From Adenophora triphylla var. japonica (Eukaryota > Streptophyta > Magnoliopsida > Asterales > Campanulaceae), in NCBI GenBank assembly GCA_022495995.1, contig JAFEMH010006987.1:1-64000 (forward strand): a DNA stretch of 64,000 nucleotides, written 5' to 3'. Positions 11,110 to 23,180 of the stretch are shown piece after piece (within the stretch, counting starts at the first letter, position 1; each line of letters opens with the position of its first letter). The notes under the pieces are model-generated. The model made no database searches. It had not been told where the DNA came from and was given only the letters and a program-made list of their open reading frames with translations. Position numbers and translations under genes: made by a program.

Positions 11110-12903
11110 ACCATAACATATACTATTATTTCTTTAAAAAAATTAAACTTTTTTATATAACTTTTTGTAAAAAATTTCACTACTAAATAACATCTCAAAT
11201 AGCTTTATTTATCCAAAAAAAAATCAAAAATTAAAAAATAAATGCTATTGTCCTTCCCTCTTTTTTCTATTATATACTTTCATTTATTTAAAAATTCTTA
11301 ACTTTTTTATATAATTTTTTATAAAAAAATTCACTACCAACCAACATATCAAATAGTTTTATTTATCCAAAAAAAAATTAAAAAGTATATATGCTATTGT
11401 CAGTCCCTCTTCTATTATATACTTTCATTTATTTAAAAATTCTTAACTTTTTTTATATAAATTTTTATAAAAAAATTCACTACTAACTAACATCTCAAAT
11501 AGTTTTATTTATCAAAAAAAAAATTTAAAAATTAAAAAAGTAAATTTTATTGTCCTTCCCTCTTTTTTCTATTATATACTTTCATTTCTTTAAAAATTCT
11601 TAACTTTTTATATAACTTTTTATAAAAAAAATCACTACTAACCAACATCTAAAATAGTTTTATTTATCCAAAAAAAAATATAAAAAAATTAAAAAAGTAT
11701 ATACCCTATTATCCATCCCTCTTCTATTATATACATTTTTTTTTAATTCTTAACTTTTTTTGTATAACTTTTTGTAAAAATTTTCAATACTAACCAACAT
11801 CTTAAATAGTTTTATTTATCCCAAAAAAAATATAAAAAAATTAAAAAAGTATATATGCTATTGTCCGTCCCTCTTCTATTATGTACTTTTATTTCTTTAA
11901 AAATTCTTACTTTTTATATATAATTTTTTATAAAAAAATTCACTACTAACCAACATCTCAAATAGTTTTATTTATCCAAAAAAATATAAAAAAATTAAAA
12001 AAGTATATATGCTATTGTCTCTCCCTCTTTTATTATTTTCTTTTCTTTTTTAAATATTCTTAACTTTTTTATATAAATTTTTGAAAAAAAAATCTCTACT
12101 AACCAACATTTCAAATAGATTTCTTTATTCAAAAAAAATATAAAAAATTTAAAAAATATATATGCTATTGTCCGTCCCTCTTCTATTATATACTTTTATT
12201 TTTTAAAAATTCTTAACTTTTTTATATAATTTTTTGTAAAAAAATTCACTACTAACCAACATATCAAATAGTTTTCTTTATCCAAACAAAATATAAAAAA
12301 TAAAAAATTATATATGATATTCTCCTTCCCTCTTTTATTATATACTTTTATTTCTTTAAAAATTCTTAACTTTTTTTAATATAACTTTTTTAAAAAAAAT
12401 CACTGCTAACCAACATCTATACTAGTGTTATTTATCCAAAAAATATATATATAAAAAAATTAAAAAATATATATGTTATTGTCCATCCCTCTTCAATTAT
12501 ATACTTTTATTTCATTAAAAATTCTTAACTTTTTTTATTTAACTTTTTATAAAAATATTCACTACTAACCAACATCTCAAATAGTTTTATTTATCCAAAT
12601 AAAAAAAATTTAAAAAGTATATATGCTATTGTCCGTCCCTCTTATATTATATACTTTTATTTTCTAAAAATTCTTAACTTTTTTAATATAATTTTTTGTA
12701 AAAAAATTTCTTACTAACCAACACCTCAAATAGTTTTCTTTATCAAAAAAATAAAAAAATAAAAAAGTATATATTCTATTATCCGTCCCTCTTTTATTAT
12801 ATACTTTTATTTCTTTAAAAATTCTTAACTTTTTTTAATATAACTTTTTGTAAAAAACTCACTACTAACCAACATCTATAATAGTTTTATTTATCCAAAA
12901 ATA

Positions 12904-12975
<72 letters not shown>

Positions 12976-13132
12976 TAAAAACTATATATATGTTATTGTC
13001 CATCCCTCTTCTATTATATACTTTTATTTCTTTAAAAATTCTTAACTTTTTTATATAACTTATTATAAAAATATTCACTACTAACCAGCATCTCAAATAG
13101 TTTTATTTATCCAAAAAAAAATTAAAAAAGTA
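11110..13132. repeat. ~152-bp satellite array in CACTA-1, first segment
   Basis: About 13 tandem copies, spaced 149-160 bp. Each contains atgctattgtccgtccctc, a tattatatactttta block, ttcttaactttttt, cactactaaccaacatctc and aaatagttttatttatcc. One copy is lengthened by an AT dinucleotide run (12901-12968). The array is cut by the nested CACTA at 13136 and resumes at 17127. Confidence 0.9.
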
Positions 13133-14294
13133 TATCACTACAAGAAAACTGTCATTTAGCGACGGATTTTAGAGACGGACACAATTCTGTCGCTAATAGC
13201 GACGGATTAGCGAGGGAATAGTGAGGGATAAAAAATAAAAAAAAATAAAGCTGAAAACGACAACTTTACCGACGGATTTAACGACGGATTTAACGACGGA
13301 CAATATTCCCACACTATTTCGTCGTAAAAGTGGCGCCAAAAAATTGCGCCTGTTTTTGCCGACGGTTTACCGACGGATTAACGAGGGATTGCAATTTTTT
13401 TGCCGACGGATGTATTTCGTCGCTATATAATTAAAAAAATAAAAAATATTATTTTATTTTCATTTAGCGACGGATTAACGACGGAATTTTGAAAATAATA
13501 TAACGACGGATAACTACCGTCGCTATGTAAAGTAAAAAAAATATATTATTTCTTATTCAATTACCGACGGATTAACGAGGGATTAACGAGGGATTGCAAA
13601 AAAAATTTACCGACGGATGCATTTCGTCGCTATATAATTAAAAAAATAAAAAAATATTATTTCATTTTCATTTAGCGACGGATTACCGACGGATTTTTTT
13701 TTTAATATATACAGTTTAATGCATGTTTATTAATACATAATTGTTAAGTTTACCTCAAATGTAAATGAAGTAAGGCCAAATACGATAAAATTATAAAAAT
13801 ATATATATATTTTTAAATAAAAATTCTTAACATTTTTAAAAAAAAAAATCACTACTAATAAACCTATCAAATATATTACTAAGCCATAAAAAAATTAAAA
13901 TAATTAAAAAAAATAAAAAATATATATTCTATTGTCCGTCCCTCTTTTTTTCTTTTAAATACTTATTTTTTTAAAATTAAATCTTAACTTTTTCATGTAA
14001 TATTTTTTAAAAAAAATCACTACTTAACATTTAAAAAAAAATCAATACTTAACAACTTCTCAAGTAATTTTTTTTATCCAAATTTTTTTTAAAGAAATCA
14101 AAAAAAGTATATGCTATTGTCCGTCTCTCTTTTTTATTTTATAAACTTTCATTTAAAAAAAAATGAAACATAACTTTTTTATTATTTAATTGTAATTTAT
14201 ATTTTTAAAATGAATATATATTTTTTGAAGAGTGAATATCAAATATTAATTTTATAAAGTATAAAATTATTTGAATTCATATTTTATTTTGGAA

Positions 14295-15115
14295 TATAGT
14301 GTATACCCAATACCCTATACCCTATAGGGTATACCATATACCATATACCCTATGCCCTATACCCTATAGGGAATACCCTATGCCCTATACCCTATAGGGT
14401 ATACCCTATGCCCTATACCCTATAGGGTATACCCTATATCCTATACCATGTACCCTATAGGGTATACCCTATACCATATACCCTATAGGGTATACCCTAT
14501 ACCCTATGCCCTATACCCTATAGGGTATACCCTATACCATATGCCCTATAGGGTATAGGGTATACCCTATACCCTATACCATGTACCCTATATGTTATAC
14601 CATATACCCTATACCCTATGCCCTATACCCTATAGGGTATACCCTATACCCTATACCATGTACCCTATACCCTATAGGGTATACCCTATACCCTACACCC
14701 TATACCCTATAGGTATACCCTATATGATATACCCTATAGGGTATATCCTATACCCAATACACTATAGGGTGTACACTATACCCTATACCGTATAGGGTAT
14801 ACCCTATACCTATACCGTATAGGGTATACCCTATTCCTATAAGGTATAGGGTATACCCTATAGGGTATACCCTATACCCTATATAGGGTATACCCTATAC
14901 CCTATAAGGTATACCCTATACCCTATACCCTATACCCTATACCCTATAGGGTATATCCTATACCCTATACAATATAGGGTATACCCCATACCCTATACCC
15001 TATAGGGTATACCCTATACCCTATAGGGTATACCCTATATCCTATATGGTATACCAAATACCCTATAGGGTATACCCTATACCCTATAGGGTATATCCTA
15101 TACCCTATAGGGTAT
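14295..15115. repeat. (CCCTATA)n / (TATAGGG)n minisatellite
   Basis: About 820 bp of the heptamer CCCTATA and variants (CCCTATG, CCATATA), flipping strand every few units, so that tatagggtataccctata palindromes arise throughout. The heptamer differs by one base from the plant telomere repeat CCCTAAA. Open frames here (YPIPYTLYPIG-type translations) exist only because three heptamers make 21 bases without a stop. Confidence 0.95.
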
Positions 15116-15656
15116 ATAATATAAAAACATTTACTTTTTTGATATTATGTATTATTACTAGTTATTATTAATATTATTATTAAGTACTATTATTAATTAT
15201 ATTAATAATTATTAATATATTCAATTATTTAATTAAATAATTAGCAATAGCATCATTATTAGTATTATTATTCAGTATTATTACTAATATTTTTTAAAGA
15301 AATAAAAGTATATAATATAAAAACATTTACTTTTTTTTATATTATGTATTATTACTAGTATTATTATCAAGTATTTTTTTATAAAGATCTTAAATATTTT
15401 TTTTATCTAATATTATTTATATTTTGAATTATTTCTATTTACTATCATTTCTTTAAAAAAAAACTTAAATAATAGTTTTTTATATAATAATTAATGAGTA
15501 TAATAATTAATATTATTATTTTTTCTTTTATATTCACATGAAACACATATATTCACATAAATCACTAGTCAATCTAAATCTTAACCATTAAATACATCAC
15601 AAACAATTAAATTCAATAGTCCAAATTTCATTTAACAAAGCACAACACATTTTTAT

Positions 15657-16259
15657 TTGATTGGCTTACAAATGTTCACATGGATTGAGCCCCCAACACA
15701 ATCTAAACCATTAACTCATATACATCTAATGATCCAAAATCATCCCAACAAAACCCTCACATTTTCTTTCTTCCTTCCTTATTTACTAACTCCCTCATCT
15801 CTCTCTCTCTCTCTCTCTAAATTATCCCAACAAAATCATCCCAACAAAGAACGGTTCTCTCTCCAGCACCACCCCACCCCACCCCTTCTCCATCTACCGC
15901 CCCCTCCCATCCTGGTAACCACCACCCAACCACCCATCTCGTCACCAGCACCACCCCACCCCACCCCTTCTCGCTATCTCACCCACCTACGCAGCTGCCT
16001 CCGCCATCGCCGACCACCACTGCCACTCTTGGAACCGTCTCCCTCTCACCGCTTTTCCTTCGCCGCCACTCCTTCATCATCTCCGGCGACGACAACGGTA
16101 GATCTGGGTAGATCTTGTGTGTGTGCGTGTAGATCTGGGATTTCTTATTCTCTCCCTCGTCTCCGACGTCGGCAACCGTCTCCCTCTCACTGTTCTCTAC
16201 TCGTCTCTCCGGCCACCACTGCTACTACTCGTCTCTCTCTACTCGTCTCTCCGGTATAG
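15657..16259 (+). other. Pro/Ser-rich open frame in CACTA-2 (200 codons), possible captured gene start
   Basis: A marked GC rise in an AT-rich element. A CT-microsatellite (ctctctctct, about 15800) comes first, then Pro/Ser/Thr-rich codons (HPTPPLLHLPPPPI and similar). It ends near an agatctggg-type segment typical of plant gene starts. No domain is recognised, and the low-complexity composition alone could keep the frame open. A captured host promoter/5' exon is possible; a real protein is doubtful. Confidence 0.3.
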
Positions 16260-16564
16260 ATTCGTGTATAACTAGACTTATTTGAACAAAATGGGCTTTA
16301 TGGGATGAGTTTGAGATGTCACGGGTCGATTCATAGTCTGAATACCAAATCTCATTTACTTAATAATGTTATAAACTTTCTCAAATGGAAGTGTATAATT
16401 TTAATTGAGATAATCTTTTTGGTATATAGTTTCAAACATGACGGATGGAGTATTATAAATTTGTACGTTCTAGCGATGGGTTCATCTCATTTTTTGAAGC
16501 ATGGTGACGGTGGTTTGGTGGATGGATGGTGGTGGTGATGGATGGTTGTGGTGAATGGTGGTGT

Positions 16565-16690
16565 GTAAAGGGACTGATTTGAGAATAAAATATGTTAAGG
16601 GACTGATTTGATAATAATAGAACTTAAAGGACTGATTTGACAATAATAGAACTTAAGGGACTGATTTGACAATAATAGAATTTAAGGGAC
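16565..16690. repeat. Short tandem repeat (ggactgattt units)
   Basis: Five copies of a ~30-bp unit built on aagggactgatttgacaata. The same words occur inverted near the left of CACTA-1 (aatcagtcccttaa, about 8980-9080), so this belongs to the element family. Confidence 0.7.
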
Positions 16691-16710
16691 TGATTTAAAA
16701 ATATTTACAA

Positions 16711-16711
<1 letters not shown>

Positions 16712-16791
<80 letters not shown>
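16712..16791. repeat. (AT)n microsatellite
   Basis: About 80 bp of nearly pure AT dinucleotide inside CACTA-2. Confidence 0.95.
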
Positions 16792-16793
<2 letters not shown>

Positions 16794-17129
16794 CTTTTTT
16801 TGAATAAAAAATATCAAATTAGCGACGGAAATATCCGTGGGTAATTTGGTATATCAAAAATAAAAAATATTAAAAAAAGAAAATTTAAAAAAATTTATAA
16901 AATTGTGAAAATATGTAATAAATTTTAGCGACGGATTTTAAACAATAACGACGGATTATTCCATCGCAAAATAGCATAAATTCGTCGTCCCAACCATGTT
17001 ATTAGCGACGAGGGTTTTAGCGAGGGAAAAATCCGTCGGTAATCCGTCGGTAAATTGTTTTAGCGACGAAAATTTGACTTTTCGCGACAGATTTTTCCGT
17101 CGCTAAAACTTGTTTTTCTTGTAGTGTAT

Positions 17130-18170
17130 ATGCTATTGTCCGTCCCTCTTATATTATATACTTTTATTTTTTAAAAATTCTTAACTTTTTAAATATATTT
17201 TTTTGTAAAAAAAATTCCTTACTAACCAACATCTCAAATAGTTTTCTTTATCAAAAAAAATAAATAAAATAAATATATATTCTATTATCCGTCCCTCTTC
17301 TATTATATACTTTTATTTTTTTAAAATTCTTAACTTTCTTTATATAAATTTTTGTAAAAAAATTAACTACTAACCAACATCTCAAATAGTTTTCTTTATC
17401 CAAAAAAATATACAAAATAAAAAAAGTATATATGTTATTGTCCGTCCCTCTTCTCTTATACACTTTTATTTCTTTAAAAATTTATTACTTTTTTTATATA
17501 ACTTTTTGTAAAAAATTTCACTACTAATTAACATCTCAAATAGTTTTATTTATCCAAAAAGGAATATAAAAAAAATAAAAAAGTATATATGCTATTGTCC
17601 GTCTCACTTTTATTATATATTTTTATTTCTTTAAAACTTCATAATTTTTTATATAACTTTTTGTAAAAAATTTCACTGCTAACAAACATCTCAAATAGTT
17701 TTATTTATATAAAAAGAATATAAAAAAATTAAAAAAGTATATATGATATTGTTCATCCCTCTTCTATTATATACTTTTATCTATTTAAAAATTCTTAACT
17801 TTATTTATATAACTTTTTGTAAAAAATTACACTAATAACCAACATCTCAAATAGTTTTATTTATCACAAATAAAATATAAAAAATTTGAAAAGTATATAT
17901 GCTATTGTCCGTCCCGCTTCTATTATATACTTTTATTTCTTTAAAAACTCTTAAACTTTTTGTAAAAATTTCACTAATAACCAACATCTCAAATAGTTTT
18001 ATTTATCCAAAAAAAATTAAAAAAAATTATATATGCTATTGTCCGTCCCTCTTCTATTATATACTTTTATTTCTTTAAAAATTCTTAACTTTTGTTATAT
18101 AACTCTTTGTAAAAAAATTCACTACTAACCAACATCTTAAATAGTTTTCTTTATCAAAAAAAAAATATAA
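17130..18170. repeat. ~152-bp satellite array in CACTA-1, second segment
   Basis: Continuation of the array interrupted by CACTA-2: about seven copies with the same gctattgtccgtccctct and accaacatctcaaatag blocks, followed by non-satellite sequence and the right subterminal motif block (18455-18900). Confidence 0.9.
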
Positions 18171-19084
18171 AACTTTTATGTATGACTTTTTGAGAAAAAA
18201 ACCCTTTTTTCCTTTTTCTTTTTTGCATAAATTATTTTTTAACCAAAATTCTATATATTATACTATCATTTGGTTAGGTAATTTCTAAACAAAACTTTTA
18301 TATATAACTTTTTGAGAAAAAAAAATTCTTACAAAAAAAAGGCAAAAATATTTATCTCTATTAAAAAAAAATACTCATAGTGAAGGATATTGTCCGTCCT
18401 ACATTTCTTTATAATACTCTCATTTGTTTGGTAAAAATATGTAATTTAATTACTGACAGATTTTATCCGTCGGTAATAATATGTAATTTATTTACTGAGA
18501 GATTTAATCCATCGGTAAGAATGTGTAATTTATTTACCGACAGATGTAAAAAAATCCGTTGCTATTCCGTCGCAATTCCGTCGCAACCCTAAAATATAAA
18601 TTTAATAATTATTTTAAATATTGAGCAACGATTCAAATACGTCGGTAACAATATCCATCGCTATTCCGTCATAAATCTGTCGGTAAAAAAGTGCGCAAAG
18701 TTTTGGCGCCAAAATGGTGACGGATTAGAGATGGAATGGAATCCGTCGACATATCCGTCACTAAATCCGTCGGTAATCTCATCCTAATTTCGTGTTTTGT
18801 TTTTCACTCTAGGTCGTTGCTATTTCGTTGATAATCCGTCGCTAATAGTGACGAATTTATTTCCGTCGCTAATTTTCGTCAGTATCTGCCTGTTTTCTTA
18901 TAGTGTTATATATTTAGGAAATTTTAATAAATGTACATATTTTATCAATAACCCATAAGAGGTAGAAAATATATTTTACTACAAACTTATAACTTATTGT
19001 TCAAAATTAAAATATAATCAACCAAATTAACATACGATCACATAAAACTAAATTAATTAGTTGGAAATGGAATTTGAATGAGTG

Positions 19085-20290
19085 TCGATGATAAGGAATG
19101 AAAAGCCACAAGGTCATCAAGAGATGTTATGCCCTTAGCACTTAACACTGTAAAGGATCAATTAAGCATGGTTGTTTTAGAGGAAACCATATACGATGCC
19201 CCATAAAATAAACCTTTTCATTATATAGCTCAACTAGAGGTTACTTCATCCTTACAAATCGGACATGAATTATAACCATCAGTGCTCCAACCTGAAGTAA
19301 TAAAGAAACTATGGAAATAATGTATAGTCCCCAAAAGCATGTCCCGCAAGGTAAATTGTGTGTCATAATACTTATCAAAAGTGCATTCATATCTCCTAAT
19401 GGATTGAATCCGCCAGTAGCAATCCCTAACCTTAAATTTCGAGGATTTGATGCAAAACCAGGGTAGGCAACATCAAATGACTTCCACGCATCTCCAACTG
19501 CAAGATACCTCAAAACATATGGTTCACCCTCTCTTTCTTTTTCCATCTCATGTCTTTTGTTGTGTGTGAAGACATGCATAACTGCTGCAATGTTTGTGTA
19601 GATGGAAGTAAAACATTGCCATGTATGGAACTCTCGCCTTCCTGTAACTAGAACTAGGTTTGTATCTTAGGTAATCACAAGGCATGAATCCAAAACCTCA
19701 TATTCCTTATAATATAATACACAATCATTTGGACATGAATACATTTTTCTATAACAATCTCCCAATCCCTTAATACCTTTAACGCTCTGTATCTATTATG
19801 AGGTAATGTATTTTCGTGGGGAAGCATACACCGCATCATATCAACTAAATCATCCAACTGACAATTGGCGATACGAGATATAACTCTTAAATGCAGTAAC
19901 TCTACAATGGTAGTAATTAAGTGAAGAAAATTGTGTGCAACCTGTTTAGAACTCTAGTAAGGCTTATTGCAGCTGGAGTTCTTCATAGTCTGATATATCT
20001 TGAATTTGAGTATCCTTTAGGCCCTTGTAAAAAATATTGTGATGCATTGCTGCAAATGGATATGCAATATTCATTAGGCCCTTTTCTTGGTCATTTAGAT
20101 CAAAATATTGCTGCTCATGCGAGTGAGATTGCAATGACATCGAAGCAGCATCGTAACGTTCACCATGAAGAGTCCACGTTTTATAATATTGTATAATCAC
20201 CTTCTACAACAAGTGAGATTCTACATCATAGATATATTGAAAGTGGTAGTATTGCAGTTAAGGCACAACCATGGGATCATGCCTAACAAT
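19085..20290 (-). pseudogene. TNP2-like CACTA transposase fragment
   Basis: Read on the minus strand, the order matches plant TNP2 transposases (Transposase_21 family). First comes a cysteine-rich N-terminal piece (about 20280-20200), then YKTWTLHGER (~20160). MLPHENTLPHNRYRALKVLRD follows (19857-19675), then DAWKSFDVAYPGFASNPRN and LRLGIATGGFNPLGD (19579-19380). Last is GWSTDGYNSCPICKDEV near 19255, and a MGHR-like remnant to about 19085. In TNP2 proteins these segments surround the nuclease core. Stops and frame changes separate them, and the 3' half is missing. It sits directly right of CACTA-1 but outside its TTA-bounded ends, so CACTA-1 inserted next to or into an older autonomous element. 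Confidence 0.88.
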
Positions 20291-20813
20291 TATGTGATAT
20301 TCCAAACTCAAGAAAGCTATCAATCCCAGCTATATGTTCCCTAGAAATGTTTTTTGAAAGATGCATCCAAATTTTATCAATTAAAAGAGAGAGAGATAAT
20401 CTAATACGAAAAAATGAGAAAAAAAGATTAATGATATAAAGCTAATGATGAAAAACAAACGCAATGGAGATTTAGTGTATGGATATAAAAATGGTGTATT
20501 CTGAGAGATACTTTATATACTATGATCTATTTTTGGTGACAAAATAAAAAAAAAATTGTCACCTAAAGGAAATATTCTCACATCATTTGTAATGAAGATT
20601 TTGATGTAACTATAATGATCAGCTTTATATATGATACAACTATACATAGTTGCTTTCTCAAGAACTATTTGGTTTACGTGCCATAATTATTTAATGACAA
20701 ATCAAATGGTTAATGAAGATATTTAAGGTGACCATAACTTAATTTGTAACCTTAAATAAATTATCTAAGGTGACTAGCGATTGTCGCTACAAAATTATCA
20801 ATTTTATATAATA

Positions 20814-21070
20814 CTTCATCCGTTCCATCCAAAAAAACACAAATTTCTATTTTTGGTGTCCTATTTAAAAAGCCACACTCAGACTTTTTAATACTTCATT
20901 ATTCATGGGACCCACTTGTAATACTCACAATAACAATATACTTACTATTCTCTACCCCACATTCTCTCTCCCACCTCACTTTTTATACTCACAACACTTA
21001 CTACACCATATACTCTTCTTAATTCTAATGCAAGGCCTATTTTGTGCCTTTTCGAATGAGAAGAAGGGGG
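20814..21070. mobile_element. Stowaway-like MITE (257 bp), diverged
   Basis: TA followed by cttcatccgttccatcc at the left, and agaagaaggggg followed by TA at the right: decayed CTCCCTCCGTCCC-type termini. The interior has actcacaaca and tctctcccacctc blocks like the better preserved MITEs at 27-29 kb. Confidence 0.65.
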
Positions 21071-21267
21071 TATATATTTTATTTAGAACTGAAAACTATA
21101 AATAAAAAATCTCAAATGGTACGTATCTTGGATAAAGCGTAGGCATGACTACAATAATCCTACAACATTTTTGACAGGAGCAACACTATTTTATGTAAAA
21201 TTATTGAGATAGCAACTTTTTAAGAGACGGAACTTTAGGAGAACCAACTGTTTGTCGAGTAGGTCTC

Positions 21268-21678
21268 CGGAGAAACGCGTTTCTCCATAAGTTATGGAGA
21301 AATGTGTTTTTCCAAAATTTTGGATATCCTTTCTCTTAATTTACGGATATACTTTTTAGTGATTTACGGATATATATACTTGGTCAATACAAAATTTCTG
21401 GATATCCTTTCAAAAAGGTTCTGGATATCCTTTCAAAAGGTTTTGGATATCCTTTCAAAAGGTTCTGGATATCCTTTCAAAAAATCTGGATATCCTTTCA
21501 AAAATTCTGGATATCCATTCAAAAGGTTATGGATATCTAGAAACCCGTTTCTGGATATCCTTTCAAGGCCCTGGGTCAAGGTCATGGCCAATACAAAATT
21601 TCTGGATATCATTTCAAAAGGTTCTGGATATCCAAAAACCCGTTTCTCCATAACTTATGGAGAAACGCGTTTCTCCCT
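21268..21678. repeat. Foldback-flanked tandem repeat (ctggatatcctttcaaaag)
   Basis: About 11 units of ~26 bp centred on ctggatatcctttcaaaag (21318-21630). On each side lies an inverted block, gagaaacgcgtttctccataa at the left and its inverse at the right (21632-21678). The unit length and lack of stops create opposing open frames of 135 and 72 codons that are not genes. Confidence 0.85.
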
Positions 21679-21789
21679 AGATTTTGGCATGTTTGTCACC
21701 TTTGGTTAACATGACTACATTGTTGGTTGCCAAAGATCTAGTCACCAAAGTAATCCTTTTGCGACTAAGGCATAATTGGTCATATAAAG

Positions 21790-23180
21790 TTTAGGGCAAA
21801 TTGCATTTTAGTTACCTGAGTTTGTCAATATGTTTCAATTGTTTATCAAATTTACATTTGTTACAAGTTGGTTAATAAGTTTTTCTTTTTGTTGCAATCA
21901 TGTGTAATTTTGGACCACCCGTTAAAAATCTAACGAATAGTATAACATTTGCCGCTCATGTGAGTTAAATAAGGGGCATTTTGGTCTTTTCCTTGAAATG
22001 AGACTTACAACCACCACTCCATCACCACCGCCACAATACACCATGCTTAATCACCACCACGGTCACTCTCAACCAACTCAACCATTTTGAACTCATCATT
22101 TATACACAAAAACCATCTTGAACAAAATTCACAAAAAAAAGGACATAGAAATTGGGGGAAAGAGACCCACTTTCTAGTGATAGGATCACAAACATAGTAA
22201 ATGAAAGGACCAAGTAAACAGATTAACAATAAGCCATTACTGGAACCAAGAACCTTGTACTGGTCTGATTGTTGTTGTTCCTCAAATGTGGAAAGAAACA
22301 AGACAGAGAAATTGTGGGAATTGTAAATATCAGGTCGGATACGGTCGATTACATACGTGAAATTGGTGACATAAATGTAGCAATAAAGGATTCGGAAAGA
22401 TTGGATGCGGCGTTTCGTCGGCGGGAAAAGAAAGAGCGAGAAAATGATGGGTGAGAAATGAGTGATAGACGGTGTTTGGAAACACATTTGAATCTCGAAA
22501 ATTGATTTGACCGACAATCGAACGATGATTTCAAGCAAGAGTGTGTTGGGGAGATATTTCAGGTCGTAAGTTGATTTATCTAGATCAATATCTGGTTGGG
22601 GGATGGTGTTCATCGTGATTAGAGTGGTGGTGGAGTTTACCGTGTGGTGGTCGGAGTGAGGTTGAGAGTGGCTAAGGCGTTTATTGGTGGTTGCGACTAA
22701 ATTGGAGACGTCGTTAATGTGTTTGTTGAGATGTAGGATTAGCTGGCGTCTGTAGTTGTGGTGACTGCTGCTGCTGCCCCTGTCATCGTCTTTTTCTTCT
22801 TCCATGCCCGGTGGGAAGACGGTCCAATTGGGGGCGACAGAGGAAGGGGAGAGATTTGGAGAAATCTAAAAAAACAATAATTCGTTAATTAGAAGATAAT
22901 TTTAATTTGATGGATATATTTTTTTTAGCTCTAGGTAGAATATTTAATATTTTAACGGGCTAAATCGCCACCCAATGGAAAAGACCAAAATACCCATTTA
23001 AGTAACTCACGTGAGGGGCACATGTTATAATATTCGTTAGATCTTTAACGGTTCATCCAAAATTACACCTGATTGCAAGGAAAAGACAAACTCAATAACC
23101 AACTTGTAACAAATGTAAATTCGATAAATAATTGAAATATATTGACAAACTAAGGTAACTAAAATGCAATTTGCCCTAAA
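21790..23180. mobile_element. Mutator-like element with ~200-bp terminal inverted repeats (Pack-MULE)
   Basis: The left TIR (21790-22010) starts tttagggcaaattgcatttt. The right TIR (about 22965-23180) is its inverse, and homology runs for roughly 200 bp including acaagttggtta and ggggcattttggtc blocks. Long TIRs of this kind without transposase are typical of Pack-MULEs. The ~950-bp interior is an F-box gene copy. A clean 9-bp target duplication is not visible (catataaag versus gtgtatgca), which suggests age or end divergence. Confidence 0.8.
22047..22805 (-). pseudogene. F-box protein gene copy carried by the Mutator-like element
   Basis: An open frame of 252 codons starts near the right TIR. 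Residues 1-80 are Asp/Ser/His-rich. An F-box begins at about residue 84 (YLPNTLLLEIIVRLSVKSIF). From about residue 103 to 146 the expected F-box continuation is in a different frame (RFKCVSKHRLSLISHPSF, 22534-22349). The main frame then resumes with an F-box-associated segment, DQYKVLGSSNGLLL and YYVCDPITRKWVSFPQ (residues 182-218). Two compensating frameshifts near 22496 and 22367 are implied, so the product lacks a normal F-box. Intact relatives are substrate receptors of SCF ubiquitin ligases. Intron-free. Confidence 0.8.

Larger units (their letters stand above)
13136..17126. mobile_element. CACTA-2: complete CACTA element nested in CACTA-1, 4.0 kb
   Basis: The left end starts CACTACAAGAAAACTGTC; the right end is the reverse complement of CACTACAAGAAAAACAAG. 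TAT flanks both sides (13133-13135, 17127-17129). Subterminal AGCGACGGA motifs lie at 13155-13700 and 16820-17105. The insertion lies inside a satellite unit of CACTA-1. It encodes no transposase. The interior holds a (CCCTATA)n minisatellite, an AT-rich block shared with the 46-kb element, and a GC-richer Pro/Ser-coding stretch. Confidence 0.92.
8498..18905. mobile_element. CACTA-1: complete non-autonomous CACTA element, 10.4 kb
   Basis: The left end starts CACTACAAGAAAACATGCAG; the right end is the reverse complement of CACTATAAGAAAACAGGCAG. TTA flanks both ends (8495-8497 and 18906-18908), the 3-bp duplication expected for CACTA transposons. The first ~450 bp and last ~500 bp are full of inverted CCGACGGA/TCCGTCGG subterminal motifs, the sites where transposase binds in this superfamily. 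No transposase gene lies inside, so it would depend on one supplied in trans. The interior holds a GA-rich module (9400-9780), AT-rich sequence with CCCTA-type heptamers (10680-10870) and ~20 copies of a ~152-bp satellite. A second CACTA element interrupts that array at 13136. Confidence 0.9.

Noticed and set aside
12887..13096. 69-codon frame with IYIYIYIY run
   Set aside because: AT dinucleotide run inside a satellite unit.
14592..14795. Open frame of YPIPYTLYPIG-type repeats (also at 47697-48017)
   Set aside because: Pure consequence of the stop-free CCCTATA heptamer array; no start context or codon bias.
21302..21709. 135-codon and opposing 72-codon frames with GYPFK repeats
   Set aside because: Translation of the 26-bp tandem array on both strands; not coding.
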